In this document: piece after piece, positions 27,910 to 38,657 of the stretch | Layout of the letters: each line of letters begins with the position of its first letter | Position numbering within the stretch: position 1 is the first letter of the stretch | Origin: Agarophyton chilense | Lineage: Eukaryota > Rhodophyta > Florideophyceae > Gracilariales > Gracilariaceae | DNA length: 64,000 nt | Assembly (NCBI GenBank): GCA_030374765.1 | Contig: JARGXX010000007.1 | Span: forward strand, 682,001 to 746,000 | Direction of reading: 5' to 3' | Notes under the pieces: model-generated | What the model was told of the DNA's origin: nothing | Database searches by the model: none | Seen by the model: only the letters and a program-made list of their open reading frames with translations | Position numbers and translations under genes: made by a program

Positions 27910-29325
27910 AGCGTGTGTGCATGTGCGCAATGCAATCTGTTCAAAGTGTGGATTAGTAGTGTGGAGCGACGGAGGGAGTCGTGGTGCGTTCCAGCGCTAG
28001 CGAAGGCAGCACGTGGTGTGCGCCAAACATGCGCGTAGTGGAACACGGCGTGTCGTAGAGGGGGAGGCGAAAAGGGGAGGCGAAAGGGGAGGGGGAACGC
28101 AACGAAAAGGCGCGCCCATTACAGCGCGCGATTGGAAGCACGCATTCGTGGGGAGGAACGCAAAGTTGTAACATGTGTGGCCACGTTGACGCGCTTCCGT
28201 CAGCACGCGCTTACGTCAGCACGCACTTGCGTCAGTACGCGCTTGACGAGCTGTCGCTGTTATGCATATGACGTGCGCCGCCGAACAATGTCAGACCAGC
28301 TTTCATACGTTGTGCTTACCGTGTTTGAAATTCATCATGTAAATGCTACATTCTTTTCCCTACACGTTTGTCACATGAATGGGCGAATCATCGACTGGCA
28401 AGGCGCGCCTCCCGCTACGAGATCAGCACTTCTAGCTAGTATCGAAACAAACTTCCAATTTGTGGCAGTAAGTTTACACACAAGTTTACACACCGCTTCA
28501 CACTTCTGGTTTTGGGCGAAGCGACGACCGGCTGGCGGCCGTCTTGCGAGCAGGTGCGCACCGCACTCGTACCTCCCACCATGACGTTCCGCACAACCTT
28601 ATTTATCCCTGCACCCCTGATAGCTACGGTAAGTGAACCCCTACCTTTCTTATCAGCATGAGTAATACCCACAATCCTCGTGCGTTATCGTGTCACTTGC
28701 CAAATTAAGTCCCTCGCCCTCGACTCGGGCCTATAATTTGCCGACACATGTCCCGATATCAGCACTCTGTGGATATAACCCATAGCTGGGATACGTGTAA
28801 CTGCTGTCAGACGTCCCTTACGCTGAGCTTTCGTTACCATAGCTGCGCTTCATACATGGCAACACGTGTCAACGAAGAACGCGTGTCACTGCAGACTGCG
28901 TGGTATATGCAACAACGTGTTGCGAAGCACTCTTCCTGCGTGCAAGATGCTTTCGGCGCCGCCAAGTCCACGCGTGCGTTGTCCATTGGCGGAAGCAACT
29001 TCGTTTTCTCATCCTCAAACAACAGATGCCACAAGCGAACGCCAATTGCTGCGCCAGTTCAATATCTCTCTGCTGTAGCTACCCTTCGTAGCTACTAGTG
29101 TAGCTCCATTAGTATCCTACAACATGTACTCTTCGTAGCTATCTACAGAATGTAATCTGGAGAGCGTAGCGCATTGCTGGTGAATATATACCAAAGTACA
29201 GTACCACACGGGACGCCTCTGTTTAAAACACTGCTCGCGCGCGTCAAGTGCGCGTTTCAACAGACGCCTAGCTTTCGTCTGTGCAACCCTTTCTTCTTTC
29301 TTCTCCCAAACACTCAACTCACAAA
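27910..29325. other. Intergenic region
   Basis: About 1.4 kb without a supported gene. A frame at 28132-28584 has no recognisable motif and a composition like its surroundings. The region contains the CGTCA repeat described separately and GC-rich stretches near 28050-28110. Confidence 0.5.
28186..28248. promoter_or_regulatory. 16-bp CGTCA repeat array
   Basis: Three tandem 16-bp units starting CGTCAGCACGCGCTTA at 28198, then near-copies at 28214 and 28230, bounded on each side by TTGACG. CGTCA/TGACG is the half-site of CREB/ATF-type bZIP factors. This is a candidate enhancer, inferred from motif only. Confidence 0.4.
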
Positions 29326-29765
29326 ATGACCGTAAGTCATGCTCTGCTGTTCTTCCTTTCCCACATCATCACGCCACTAACCATCGCAAACGCTTGAAAC
29401 TGTCTGAAAAAATAAAAAAGGGTGGTGAGCAAGTACCCCCACCCCCACCACAGCCGCCGTACGCGCCGTACTATCACGAGGCTACTGCATCGCAAATGCC
29501 CCAGGGAGCTTATGCACCTCCTCCGCCAGGAGGTTATCCAGCCCCCCCTGGCTACGCGCCCTATCCGTCTCAGCAGCCCGTGTATCAGGATTACCCGCCG
29601 GGAACATATCAGCCGGGCGTACAGCCGCCGCCGCCGGCTTATATGAATCAACAATATGCCGGCCCGCCTCCGCCGTCCGACGAAGCCAACAAGGGTGGTA
29701 ATAATGCACTTGGATTTCTTGCCGCTTGCTTGAGTTGTTATATCTGTTGCGATATTCTTACTTAA
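29326..29765 (+). CDS. Small proline-rich CYSTM-like tail-anchored protein, one intron
   Basis: Exon 1 is only ATG ACC (29326-29331). An intron with GTAAGT at 29332, a CTAAC branch motif at 29377-29381 and the first downstream AG at 29419-29420 leads to exon 2 at 29421. The frame of exon 2 has no ATG near its start, which is why the intron is needed. The product is about 116 residues: Pro/Tyr/Gly-rich with PPPPP, GGYPAPPGY and QYAGPPPP runs. It ends in a short hydrophobic Cys-rich segment, LGFLAACLSCYICCDILT. This layout matches CYSTM-module proteins, small membrane-associated peptides often linked to stress responses. An alternative acceptor at 29429 would remove three residues. Confidence 0.7.
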
Positions 29766-30605
29766 CTTGAATCCCTTTTTTTCTTCAGGTTTCAAACTCT
29801 TTGAAACAAATCGCTTGCCTAATCTTTCCCTTCTTTGTGTGTGCGTTAGTATTTTTTTTTTTGGCAGTTGATCGTTATGGCCTTCTATTAGTTTGGACTC
29901 AGTACTCGATAGATTCACATCTACTTCACATAAAGATTTGGGCTAGGTATTGTGGCTGGCTAAGGGCGCCACGTCTTTTGTAAACCTTTCAAAACTGCAT
30001 TGTTCCCTTTCCGAAACACCCTCTTCTGCGGCTGAGCTCTTTGCTTCCGAACGGCCACTCACTCAACTACAATCGATTCTGCCATCACCTCCATATGTTG
30101 AACACTTTTCTTGATGCAAAGTCCAATCCTTTATAACTGCCAATATCATCATCCGTGTTTTCTGTTACTTTCTAATACAACGTCGCAATGAACAGCTATT
30201 GTATCAATGGCTCTCACCCTCTTCCATGCCACTCCAGTGGGCCATCGAAGCTCTCATCTGCACGCAGTGCCTACCGGTGCCCCTCGAATCCGTCGTACGT
30301 CTACACCCCCATTTATCGGGGCGACTATTCACAGCTTGCAAGACAGCATGTTTTCTGATCTCAATATCACTTGCGCACGAGCCCACATTAGCTTGATAAC
30401 TTTTACGTCCTGCTACATTGAATATGCGCGATCAGTTTGAGCCTTGCGTCATGTCACATCACCCTCCGATTGCCCAATTCATAGCTTAGGCATCGATTGC
30501 ACTTGCTCATCTCGGGATCCACACGAGGCTCAAGAGAACGCTCAACCCAGTGCCCTTGTACATGGCTGATGCATTCTGTTCTTTCCGAAGATTGTTGATT
30601 GAATA
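29766..30605. other. Intergenic region
   Basis: 840 bases downstream of the CYSTM-like gene and beyond the end of the agmatine deiminase gene. Only short frames without motifs; nothing further seen. Confidence 0.5.
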
Positions 30606-31757
30606 TCACCGGAAACCTTTTTCTGGAATGGCGAGAGTCATGCAGTGCAAACCTCCTCCGCCGAGAACAATCTCTCTCGCATTTATCATAACAATTTTCT
30701 GGCCCGTCTCAGCAAATGCTTCTCGCAGCTCCCGTTGTGCTCTATCATCAGTGTCCACATCGCCAAAAGCAGGGACAAACACTGCTTCGTTCGTTATCAC
30801 CACGTTCACATAACTAGCGCATAGTTGCTCGCCTTCTCGCCGAGGTTTCGCGACAAGGGGTGTGACGCTCTCCACGCCGTCTGCCTCAATTCTTGATCTT
30901 ATAAGCACTGGAGGTGCCGTGATTTTATGTACGACAAGTGGATTTCCGTTTGCATCGGTGTTACTGTGAAGGGCTTTGAGAGCAAGACTACTTCGTTGGA
31001 ACTGATCGGGGCAAATATCTTGATCAGCCCATAACAATAGCACATGCCCTGGTCTGATGAACATGGCCATGTTATCGACGTGACCGTCCACGTCGGTGTC
31101 AAACGCGGCTCCGAGAGGCAACCAAATCACTTTGCTGACGCCAAAATTTGTTTGTAAAGTGCGTTCGATATCATCTTGAGTCATTTCTGGATTTCGATTT
31201 GGGTTTAAAAGGCATTCTTTGGTTACAATTACGGTTCCTTGACCGTCTGATGATACTGAACCTCCTTCTAGCACCATGTTCACATGATGCGCTTTAATGT
31301 CAAAACGAGCACACAAACGGATTCCCACTTCTGCATCCTTGTCGTACTCAACGTAACAGCCCCCATTCGAACCTCCCCACGCGTTAAATCTGAAACAAAC
31401 ACCTTCTGGACAGGAATTTGTGGCATTGTGGTCGGTAATAAAAAACGGACCTGTATCTCTAATCCAACAATCATTCATTGGCACATGATCCACAGAAAGT
31501 CGTTCACCTTCAACAAGGCATGTATCAGGCCATTTCTTGTCGTACAAATCGTGGATATATTTGGATTGATTCCTTTCGCCGACTATGATAGACACGTGAA
31601 TACTTTCCGTACTTGACAAGATAGCATGTATGAAATTGACAATGGCATCGCGGGCCGGGATACCTTTTTGTCGCCATGTATCTTGTCTTTGGGGCCAGCC
31701 AACCAAAATGCGGCTTGGTTGAGTCCAGTCTGAGACCAAAACGCCCTGTGGCTTCAT
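30606..31757 (-). CDS. Agmatine deiminase (agmatine iminohydrolase)
   Basis: A 383-residue enzyme of the guanidino-group modifying superfamily (PAD_porph family). It hydrolyses agmatine to N-carbamoylputrescine and ammonia in the arginine decarboxylase route to putrescine. The N-terminus shows the family start with W-x-QP-x-R-x-xVGWPQRQDTW. NDCWIRDTGPFFI near residue 110 contributes substrate-binding Asp residues. DVDGHVDNMAMFI near 228 supplies the catalytic His and Asp. The nucleophilic Cys is in GGGGLHCMTLAIP near residue 370. Length is normal for the family. ATG 31757 gives the conserved N-terminus, so the start is secure. No transit peptide is evident, so a cytosolic location is likely. 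Confidence 0.93.
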   Translation of the reverse strand: MKPQGVLVSDWTQPSRILVGWPQRQDTWRQKGIPARDAIVNFIHAILSSTESIHVSIIVGERNQSKYIHDLYDKKWPDTCLVEGERLSVDHVPMNDCWIRDTGPFFITDHNATNSCPEGVCFRFNAWGGSNGGCYVEYDKDAEVGIRLCARFDIKAHHVNMVLEGGSVSSDGQGTVIVTKECLLNPNRNPEMTQDDIERTLQTNFGVSKVIWLPLGAAFDTDVDGHVDNMAMFIRPGHVLLLWADQDICPDQFQRSSLALKALHSNTDANGNPLVVHKITAPPVLIRSRIEADGVESVTPLVAKPRREGEQLCASYVNVVITNEAVFVPAFGDVDTDDRAQRELREAFAETGQKIVMINAREIVLGGGGLHCMTLAIPEKGFR

Positions 31758-32492
31758 TTTGCAGTAGTTTTACTGTGCCGTGTGGGAAGCTGAAGACGAA
31801 CGCGTCGGGTGCAGCGCGTTTGCCGCTTTTTTAAAACCACCGACCTGCAGATCGCCTGATGACGGTTTGAGCAGAACGCAGGTGCAAATAGCACGCGGTG
31901 TCGACCACCAACTTGAGAAGCTCGGTGTCGAAATGTGGCCAAAGCTTTCCCATTACATGATGAAGGTTTTAAGTTGTGTGTAGCCGTCGCCCCTGTGTCG
32001 CTATACCACACGTGATGGCGGCGTTGTGTTGGACTCTACCATTGGGAGGTCGATGCGAGAGCGAGAAACATTTTCCGGCAGCGTACAGTAGCACAAAAAG
32101 ATTGTTTTAAAAAAATCCGCCGCAGATTATGAAATGTTTTGGAGAAGCAAAAGATTCTTCGCCGGCTGTCGGCTGCCTCGGCGTCAAAAGATTTCCCTTG
32201 GTTAGATTACTTGCAGGGGTTTTTTCCCGTTTTTGAACAACTTTCTCTCATGGCCGAGAACAATCAAACATTTTACTGCCCCGTAATAAGATTTGCCTCC
32301 CTCGAGTACTTTTGAGGGCATGTTCTGTTCCAGGTTTAAAAATCCCTACACCTTTAAGCGATTCACGTCCAAGCCCTGGAATTCCTTCAAGTGGAGTCAG
32401 GGAAAGGTTCGGCCACAAGAAAAGAGCGTGTTTGGGTATGAACGGATAGAGCGGGGAGCGCTGTTGTAAGAATCGTCATCTCATGAGCTACC
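31758..32492. other. Intergenic region between divergent genes
   Basis: 735 bases between the agmatine deiminase start (minus) and the DEAD-box start (plus). It should hold both promoters. I see no clear TATA box and no gene. Confidence 0.5.
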
Positions 32493-34268
32493 ATGAAGAG
32501 GGCGCGACCGGCGCCGTCCATGTTTGGGAATGATTCTGACTCTGATGATACCGATCGTAGACCTTTATCCCGATTCCGACCGCCGAAAACAATCGACGCA
32601 GCCCCTACAAGCGACACTTACGAACTTGTCGTGGAAAAGGAAGATGTTGGGAATAAATCCCATCATGAAGATACTCTTGATGCGTTTATGAGCAGCTTGG
32701 ATCATGTCCAAACCGTTGAACCGAAGCCACTGAAGGAAGTCAACCACACTGAAAGAGATAGCGTTGGCGATAGAGATGATGATGGTGATGATGATGATGA
32801 ACACAGCGCACGCGGAATTGATGCAAATCCTCGTCCCCTTTCGAACGACAATCTCCCTGAAGCTGGGAAAGATCATGCAAGAGACTTGAAACTACAGCCA
32901 GTTGATTATTCAAACAGTCAACTTTTGCGAATTGTATGGTCAAGGTACAAACCTCTGCCACGTCTGCACCTCTCCCAAGTCGAACTTGGGGAACGATTGC
33001 AAGACATGGGGGCCATGGTGCACAATGGAAGCTTTTTGCCGTTGATTTCGTTTGACGATCTTGCCCTTGAAGTTCCTAAGCATACCTTGTGCGCATTGCT
33101 CAATGCATTTGCTTCACCGACGCCCATTCAGACGTTGGCGATTCCTGCTGCGTTTGCTGGACGCGACATTACCGGCGTTGCGAAAACAGGCAGCGGGAAG
33201 ACGATGGCTTATGGCATCCCGCTGTTGTCGCATGTTGCTCGTCAGCCCGGCTGCTCGGCACGGGGCGCCGGGCCCGTGGCGCTGGTTTTGTCGCCGACAA
33301 GAGAACTCGCCATGCAAATAGCCGGGGTGCTTCGGCGATTCGATGCGCGGGTTGGCGTGCTTTGCGTGGTCGGCGGTCACGCCAAGTACGAGCAGTTCAA
33401 GCGAATCCGCGATTCTGGTGCCGAGGTGATTGTTGCGACTCCCGGCCGCCTGATTGACATGCTCAAAATGCGTGCGTGCGGCATGGCGAGGTGCTCGTTT
33501 GTTGTAGTGGACGAAGCGGATCGGATGTTTGACCTTGGGTTTACGGATCAGGTGCGCGCCCTTTTGTCACAGGTGCGACCGGACGCGCAGCGTTTATTGT
33601 TTTCCGCAACGTTTCCGAAAGTTGTGAGAGGCTTTGCTAAGGAGATTTTGAAGGATGCGGTGCAGGTTGTGATTCGGGGCACTGGCGGCGATTCGATGGT
33701 GAACGAGAATGTGAGCGAGATGTATCGCTCGTTTTCGAGTGACAAGGAGAGAAAAGCATGGCTGCTGGAAGCTGTTCCAAAGATGCGCGAGGAGGGGCTG
33801 GTGATTGTGTTTTGCGCAACGAGAGGAGACGCAGCGGCGGTTGCAAACTCGATACGCGGCCAAGGCATTGCTGCTGCTTGTATTCACGGGGAGACAGATG
33901 CAGCGGACCGAGAGGGTTTGTTGAAGATGTTTCGCGACGGTGAGTTGTCGCTTTTGGTGACGACGGACTTGTCTGCGCGAGGACTGGACATTGAGGATGT
34001 GAGAAATGTTGTGAATTACGGAAGCGCCAAGAGTTGGGAATGGCATGTGCATCGCGTGGGACGAACGGGGCGTGCGGGACGGAAGGGTACTGCTTGGACG
34101 CTTGTGATGAAGGGCAATAAGACGGACAGCGAGTTTCTGTGCGATGCTATGAAGGCGTATCGGCGCAGAGGTGGGCACTTGCCTGATGGGCTGGACGACA
34201 TTGTGCGGGGCGGGTGGGAATTGAGTGAGCGCCCGCGCGGACGCGGAAGAAAGAGAAGGGGGCGATGA
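32493..34268 (+). CDS. DEAD-box ATP-dependent RNA helicase (DDX42/RH24-like)
   Basis: A 591-residue RNA-dependent ATPase. The N-terminal 130 residues are charged and disordered, with an Asp-rich run. The Q motif FASPTPIQ is near residue 206, motif I AKTGSGKT near 229, PTRELAMQI (Ia) near 270, TPGRL (Ib), VVDEADRMFD (II) near 339, FSATFP (III) near 370, DLSARGLDI (V) and HRVGRTGRAG (VI) near 520. The spacing and the stretches ADRMFDLGFTDQVR and VRPDAQRLLFSAT resemble DDX42, an SF3b-associated spliceosomal helicase. PRP5/DDX46 or another member remains possible. The basic C-terminus (RGRGRKRRGR) may help nuclear entry or RNA binding. ATG 32493 is the first in frame. Confidence 0.93.
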   Translation: MKRARPAPSMFGNDSDSDDTDRRPLSRFRPPKTIDAAPTSDTYELVVEKEDVGNKSHHEDTLDAFMSSLDHVQTVEPKPLKEVNHTERDSVGDRDDDGDDDDEHSARGIDANPRPLSNDNLPEAGKDHARDLKLQPVDYSNSQLLRIVWSRYKPLPRLHLSQVELGERLQDMGAMVHNGSFLPLISFDDLALEVPKHTLCALLNAFASPTPIQTLAIPAAFAGRDITGVAKTGSGKTMAYGIPLLSHVARQPGCSARGAGPVALVLSPTRELAMQIAGVLRRFDARVGVLCVVGGHAKYEQFKRIRDSGAEVIVATPGRLIDMLKMRACGMARCSFVVVDEADRMFDLGFTDQVRALLSQVRPDAQRLLFSATFPKVVRGFAKEILKDAVQVVIRGTGGDSMVNENVSEMYRSFSSDKERKAWLLEAVPKMREEGLVIVFCATRGDAAAVANSIRGQGIAAACIHGETDAADREGLLKMFRDGELSLLVTTDLSARGLDIEDVRNVVNYGSAKSWEWHVHRVGRTGRAGRKGTAWTLVMKGNKTDSEFLCDAMKAYRRRGGHLPDGLDDIVRGGWELSERPRGRGRKRRGR

Positions 34269-34373
34269 CAATGTGTGTGTGTGTGCAGGCAAGAAATGAA
34301 AAGGGTGGCGACGGTGGGTGGGGATGGGTGACGGTATCCGCGCACCTAGTTAGTTGCTGAGTTTTTTTTTATA

Positions 34374-35564
34374 CTATGAAGAGGCTTGAGTTGTGCGCCG
34401 AATTTTGATGTCGGAAGCGCCCGGAATGTCGTACGGGTCTGTCCAATGCTTGAGTTTGGGGTTGCGGTACTCTAGTTGGCGGTAACGGTTAGGGTAGCTC
34501 ATTGCAATTAGTGGCTCGGGGAGCTTGAGTCGTCGCTCATCGTTGGGGTCGCAATCACGGTTGGGATCCTTGTCGGGCGGACCCATGACGCAGGTGCCGG
34601 AAAAGTAGTTGAGCAAGTAGCGGGTGTTGAAGAAGTGGCTAATTTTGTGCTGATCGGGCACTCGGGAAAGTACGTCAAATTGGCGGGCGATGTCTGTGAT
34701 TCCCCAGGGAGTGGCCTCGTAAAGCTTGCCTGCAAAATGAATGATGAAGTCACCAGGGCGATACTCCTCGGTGTAGACGTTGATGCGGTGCTTGGGGAGG
34801 TGTTTGACGTGGGGCTTGACTTGGGCATCTTTTGTAAAAAAATCGTTGAAGGCGCTTTGATCGAGGGCGCTAGCGTTGTCGAACTGGCGGGCGTCATAGA
34901 CGCGCTTCAAGAATTGGAGGTTCCACGGCGAGCAGCGGAAGAGCATGACGCCGGCGTTGATCATGAACCAGTCGTGGGAGACGATGATGTCGTAGGCGTC
35001 ATCGACAATGTCGAGCAGCGAGACGGTTTGGTTGACGATCATGGCATCGGCATCGGTCCACAGCAGCCAATAGTGCGGACGGGCGACGCAGGCATCGAGG
35101 GCAAGCTTGATCTTTCCAAAGGTGGGAGCGCGCTGATCAAGCGCAAACTGAGTGGAAGGCTTGAAGCAATTTGCGTGGGCATCGCGACGGACGACGGAGG
35201 GCTCGGTGCAATCGGCCGGGGCAAAAAGACCGGTGGTTTCGTAAGGGGTGTGCACAACGATTTCAAAGGCGTGGCGCGTGGCGTAGCGACGCTTGTTGCG
35301 TAGGGTGATCTCGGAGAGTTCACGGAAGAACCAGACGTCGTTGACCATGTGAAGAAGCGCTATGCGGGCGGGGGAGACGGGGACGTCGGCGGCGGCGGTT
35401 GACAGACGGCCCGCGGCGGAGAGATTTCTTGTCTGGAAGTGGTGGAGCTTTTGGGTACGGGCGGGGGTGAGGGTGAGCGAGAGCAGGAGCAGGAACAGGA
35501 ACAGGAGCAGGGAGGGGAAGGAGAGGGACGGAGACACAAGGCGGGGACCAGTGGAGGAGGCCAT
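34374..35564 (-). CDS. GT34-family galactosyl/xylosyltransferase-like type II membrane protein
   Basis: A Golgi glycosyltransferase. I chose ATG 35564 because it gives a short cytosolic tail followed at once by a leucine-rich signal anchor (about residues 15-35). An upstream in-frame ATG at 35702 would put 46 Pro-rich residues in front. The luminal domain shows the GT34 (GMA12/MNN10) pattern: LRNKRRYATRHAFEIVVH, WTDADAMI with the metal-binding DxD near residue 172, HDWFMINAGVMLF, DQSAFNDFF, and FIIHFAGK near the end. Family members transfer galactose or xylose to cell-wall or N-glycan acceptors. The substrate here cannot be read from sequence. It is convergent with the DEAD-box gene, 105 bases apart. 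Confidence 0.88.
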   Translation of the reverse strand: MASSTGPRLVSPSLSFPSLLLFLFLLLLSLTLTPARTQKLHHFQTRNLSAAGRLSTAAADVPVSPARIALLHMVNDVWFFRELSEITLRNKRRYATRHAFEIVVHTPYETTGLFAPADCTEPSVVRRDAHANCFKPSTQFALDQRAPTFGKIKLALDACVARPHYWLLWTDADAMIVNQTVSLLDIVDDAYDIIVSHDWFMINAGVMLFRCSPWNLQFLKRVYDARQFDNASALDQSAFNDFFTKDAQVKPHVKHLPKHRINVYTEEYRPGDFIIHFAGKLYEATPWGITDIARQFDVLSRVPDQHKISHFFNTRYLLNYFSGTCVMGPPDKDPNRDCDPNDERRLKLPEPLIAMSYPNRYRQLEYRNPKLKHWTDPYDIPGASDIKIRRTTQASS

Positions 35565-35702
35565 GATGGCTTGTGGCGGGGAGGCGGGCGGCGGGGAGCA
35601 AAGAGCAAGAAAGGAGGGTGGGAGAAGAAAGGGCGGGGTGGAACGAGAGAGGGGCTCACCGGCGGGTGACAGCGTGTACACGTGGAGGGGAGGGCGACGC
35701 AT

Positions 35703-36406
35703 TATTTATGGCAGCGAGTAATTTATGGAGGTTGGTAATTGTAAACGGCATAGAAAAGTGAAAAAGGGGGGGGGGGCGGGGTGTTCACAGGAGGACACCA
35801 CGTGAGGAGGGTTGGGGCAGGGTTTGTGTTTTGGAACGACATGTTAAAAGGTGAAGGCGGTTCAAATTTGAATTCGAAAGAAGGGGTGAATTTACGCAGC
35901 ATTGCAGCATTGCAGCATTGCAGCATTGGTGGGCGGGGGGACGGAGCAATGGGGGGCGGTAGCGGGCGGGGGACGGGGTGAGACGCTCATTGACAGTTGT
36001 TTGATGATAGATACATAGCGGTTTGAACGAAACGGGGGGGGGCGCTGATTGCTTGTCGGGACGACGACTGTGTGTGTATGTGTGTGTGAATTGTGTGGGC
36101 TTGTGTGCGCGTGTGCGTATTTACGTAACTTTTTATGTGCATGGCAGAGTAGTGTGAGAAAACGTACGAAAACGTACTGCAGCAGTACAGTACGAGCCAG
36201 GGGGGGGGGCCAGAAAAAACCAAAGCAGACGCAACACGGCACGTGCATTTGATTTTGGCGCGAGCATTCTGGATGTGGCGCATACGCATGCATGCGCGGA
36301 GAAATTACACCGACGCGGCGGAGGATTGCGGCGCGTTTGAGTGGTTGTGGTTGTGAGTGCGTGTGTGCGTGTGTGTGTGTATGTGTGTGGGTGTGGTTGT
36401 GGGTGC

Positions 36407-36452
<46 letters not shown>

Positions 36453-37039
36453 TTCTCTGAAGGTGAGGGGAGATATGTGCTGAGAGCGGGGCGGCCTCGC
36501 AGCAGCGGTGGGGCGGCGCTCGGGAGCGTGCAACGCGCGGCGCCAGCGTAATCAGTTTGAGCGCGAGCGAAGGTGGGGGGAGCATTTAACACACGCGTGC
36601 GCCGAGTGCGGCCACCGCCGACACACAGCGGTGGGGCGCGCCGCCGCGGCGAGCGTCCCGCAACAAGCAACAAAAACGGGACAAAAAAGGCGCGCGTGCC
36701 AAACGCCAAAAAGTCACCGCCACGGCGGCGGTTGCAACTAACTGCTAGTGTGATTGCGGCACCGCATACAGTGTCAGCTTGACACGTGTTGCTGCGTGGA
36801 ACGCTTTTTTTGGTTGCGGTGCATACAGTGGCACGTGTGACGTGTGCCCAAATTTAGCGCGCCAACTGAGCGCAGAGTGGGACGCTGCGTGCGGCGCGTG
36901 GCCGCATGGCGCGTGGCGCGTGGTTTGGGGTGCGTGGTGTGTGGTGCATATCACAGTTGGGTGTGTGTAGAGAGTAGAGAGAGATGTTCTCACGCGCGTC
37001 TCGAGACTGCGCGCGTGCGCGCCGTTGCGATGGAATGCC

Positions 37040-37078
<39 letters not shown>

Positions 37079-37509
37079 ATGCGAATCGGACGCCCACTTG
37101 AGCCGGTGTGAGTTTTAGCAGTGCGCGCGCTGCGCGCGGCGGGTCGCCAGGCGCGGTGGCCGCAGCCGTCAGCCGCAGTCGCAGTCGCAGTCGCAGTGCG
37201 CTCGCGCTGACGCGAGTGGCTCACCGTCATGACGCGAGCCGCCATGACGCGAGAGTGCGTGTGTGCGTACGTGCGTGCGTGCGTGTGTGTGTGCGTCATG
37301 ACGCGAGCGACGTCCATTACGCGCGCGCCCACGCCATGACGTCAGCGACGAGGCACGTTCCGTATGCGGTGCAATACGTTTGTTTTTTATTGTTAGCGGC
37401 GGCGAGTGGCCGGGTGGCAGCTTCGGGGATGGTGTAGTTTCTATACAGAGAGCACACAGCAAAAAGAAAAAAAAAAAGAGCACCACACACACACAGCCAA
37501 AGGCGACGG
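35703..37509. repeat. Microsatellite-rich, GC-rich intergenic region
   Basis: It contains four copies of GCAGCATT near 35897-35928, long GT runs at 36355-36450 and 37040-37080, further GT/GC-mixed runs at 37100-37300, and several poly-G runs. Open frames across it encode only His-Thr or Cys-Val dipeptide runs and are products of the repeats. I see no gene here. Confidence 0.75.
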
Positions 37510-38046
37510 TCAGGGCGCGGCGGCCAACAAAAACGAAATGGCGCACTTGGGCGGCGGCGGTGATGACGTCAACGACGAGAACGAGGGAGAGGAGGAGATA
37601 CAAGTGGAGGAGGAGGACGCCGCCGCCGCCGCCGCCACGGCGCGCGTGGCGGAGACGCGACGACGTTTCACCACGCCGCGCGTGGCTTGCAGGTAGCGAT
37701 GCACGGTGGACTTTGGTAGCGACAAAGCGTGCGCCGCCTTGCGCACTGAGAACTTGTGCGCCGTGACAAGACGCACGGCGTGTTCCAGACGAGCGTCGCG
37801 GTCGGGCTCGTCGCCACGAGACGCCGTGGCCACCACGCACACCGGCGACGAGGGCGACGCGGGCGACGACGCGGGCGACGAGCTGCGCAGCGGAAGCGAC
37901 ACTGGTGGTAGCGACGATGGTGACCACGGCGGCGACGACAATAAGGACGACGATGCGAGCGACGATAGCGACGACGGCGACGACGGCGAAGCGGCCAAGC
38001 GACGGGCACAGGGCGGGGCGGGCTGCAGCAGCCGCTGCAGGTCCAT
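37510..38046 (-). CDS. Small psq-type helix-turn-helix DNA-binding protein
   Basis: A 178-residue frame from ATG 38046. Ser/Pro-rich ends flank one folded segment near residues 80-130: DARLEHAVRLVTAHKFSVRK, then AAHALSLPKSTVHRYLQATRG, then KRRR. This is the pipsqueak (psq) helix-turn-helix pattern, LE-x-AV-x...S-x-RKAA-x-x-x-x-x-P-x-ST-x-HR-x-L. Such domains occur in transcription factors and in CENP-B/pogo-type transposases. No transposase core follows, so a host regulator or a domesticated remnant are both possible. TATATA at 38149-38156 lies about 105 bases upstream on the coding strand. The composition is very GC-rich, like the surroundings. Confidence 0.65.
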   Translation of the reverse strand: MDLQRLLQPAPPCARRLAASPSSPSSLSSLASSSLLSSPPWSPSSLPPVSLPLRSSSPASSPASPSSPVCVVATASRGDEPDRDARLEHAVRLVTAHKFSVRKAAHALSLPKSTVHRYLQATRGVVKRRRVSATRAVAAAAAASSSSTCISSSPSFSSLTSSPPPPKCAISFLLAAAP

Positions 38047-38148
38047 ATCGGCGGTGGCGGGGCGGAGAAGCGATGGTGGGCGCGCTCACACGCACTCAAA
38101 GTAGAGCAGACCACGGCAGAGACGGCGACGGTGAAAAGAGTCTGGGGA

Positions 38149-38156
38149 AGGATATA
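38149..38156 (-). promoter_or_regulatory. TATA box candidate for the psq-type gene
   Basis: Read on the minus strand as TTATATATCC, about 105 bases before ATG 38046. It stands out in very GC-rich DNA. The motif is near-palindromic, so orientation is not certain. Confidence 0.4.
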
Positions 38157-38657
38157 TAACAACACGCGCGCGCGCGCGCGGCTATTTGTAGCAAAAGCGG
38201 CGCAACGAGACGCGACGCAGACGCAAAAGTGCAACGCGACGTGCTTGGAGCGCGCGTTGGAAAGCAAACACACACAAACTCTGAAAACAGGAAAAAAAAA
38301 ACAAAAAAAGAAACCCAACTCGCTAACTAAAAGTGTACAGTGACGACGCTAATTTGCACACGCGTGCTCACACGCGCAGGCAACACCTTTTACAATTGAT
38401 TGCGCGCGCGCGCGCGTGTGGTACGTGCCGCGCGTGCCATACACGCGTCAGCGTCTTTGTCGCGCATTCGCGCGTCGCCTCTATTTTAGGCCGCGCGGCT
38501 CGACGCGTGTGCGCCGTGCACACGTCTCCTGCGCGTACGCGCTGGCCACGTCGACCAGCTGGCAACCACGGACCGCTGGCCACGTTGCAACGCTGGTGGC
38601 GCGCCTTCGTGCGGCTGCCGCCCATGTGTGAGAGAGAGAGAGAGAGAGGCGACGACG

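Noticed and set aside
28198-28246. CRISPR-like short repeats
   Set aside because: The 16-bp units are contiguous without spacers and the genome is eukaryotic.
28132-28584. A 150-codon plus-strand frame
   Set aside because: It runs through the CGTCA repeat array, with biased composition and no similarity to any family I recognise.
35892-36709. Overlapping frames with long His-Thr or Cys-Val runs
   Set aside because: They are translations of GT/CA microsatellites without any other domain.
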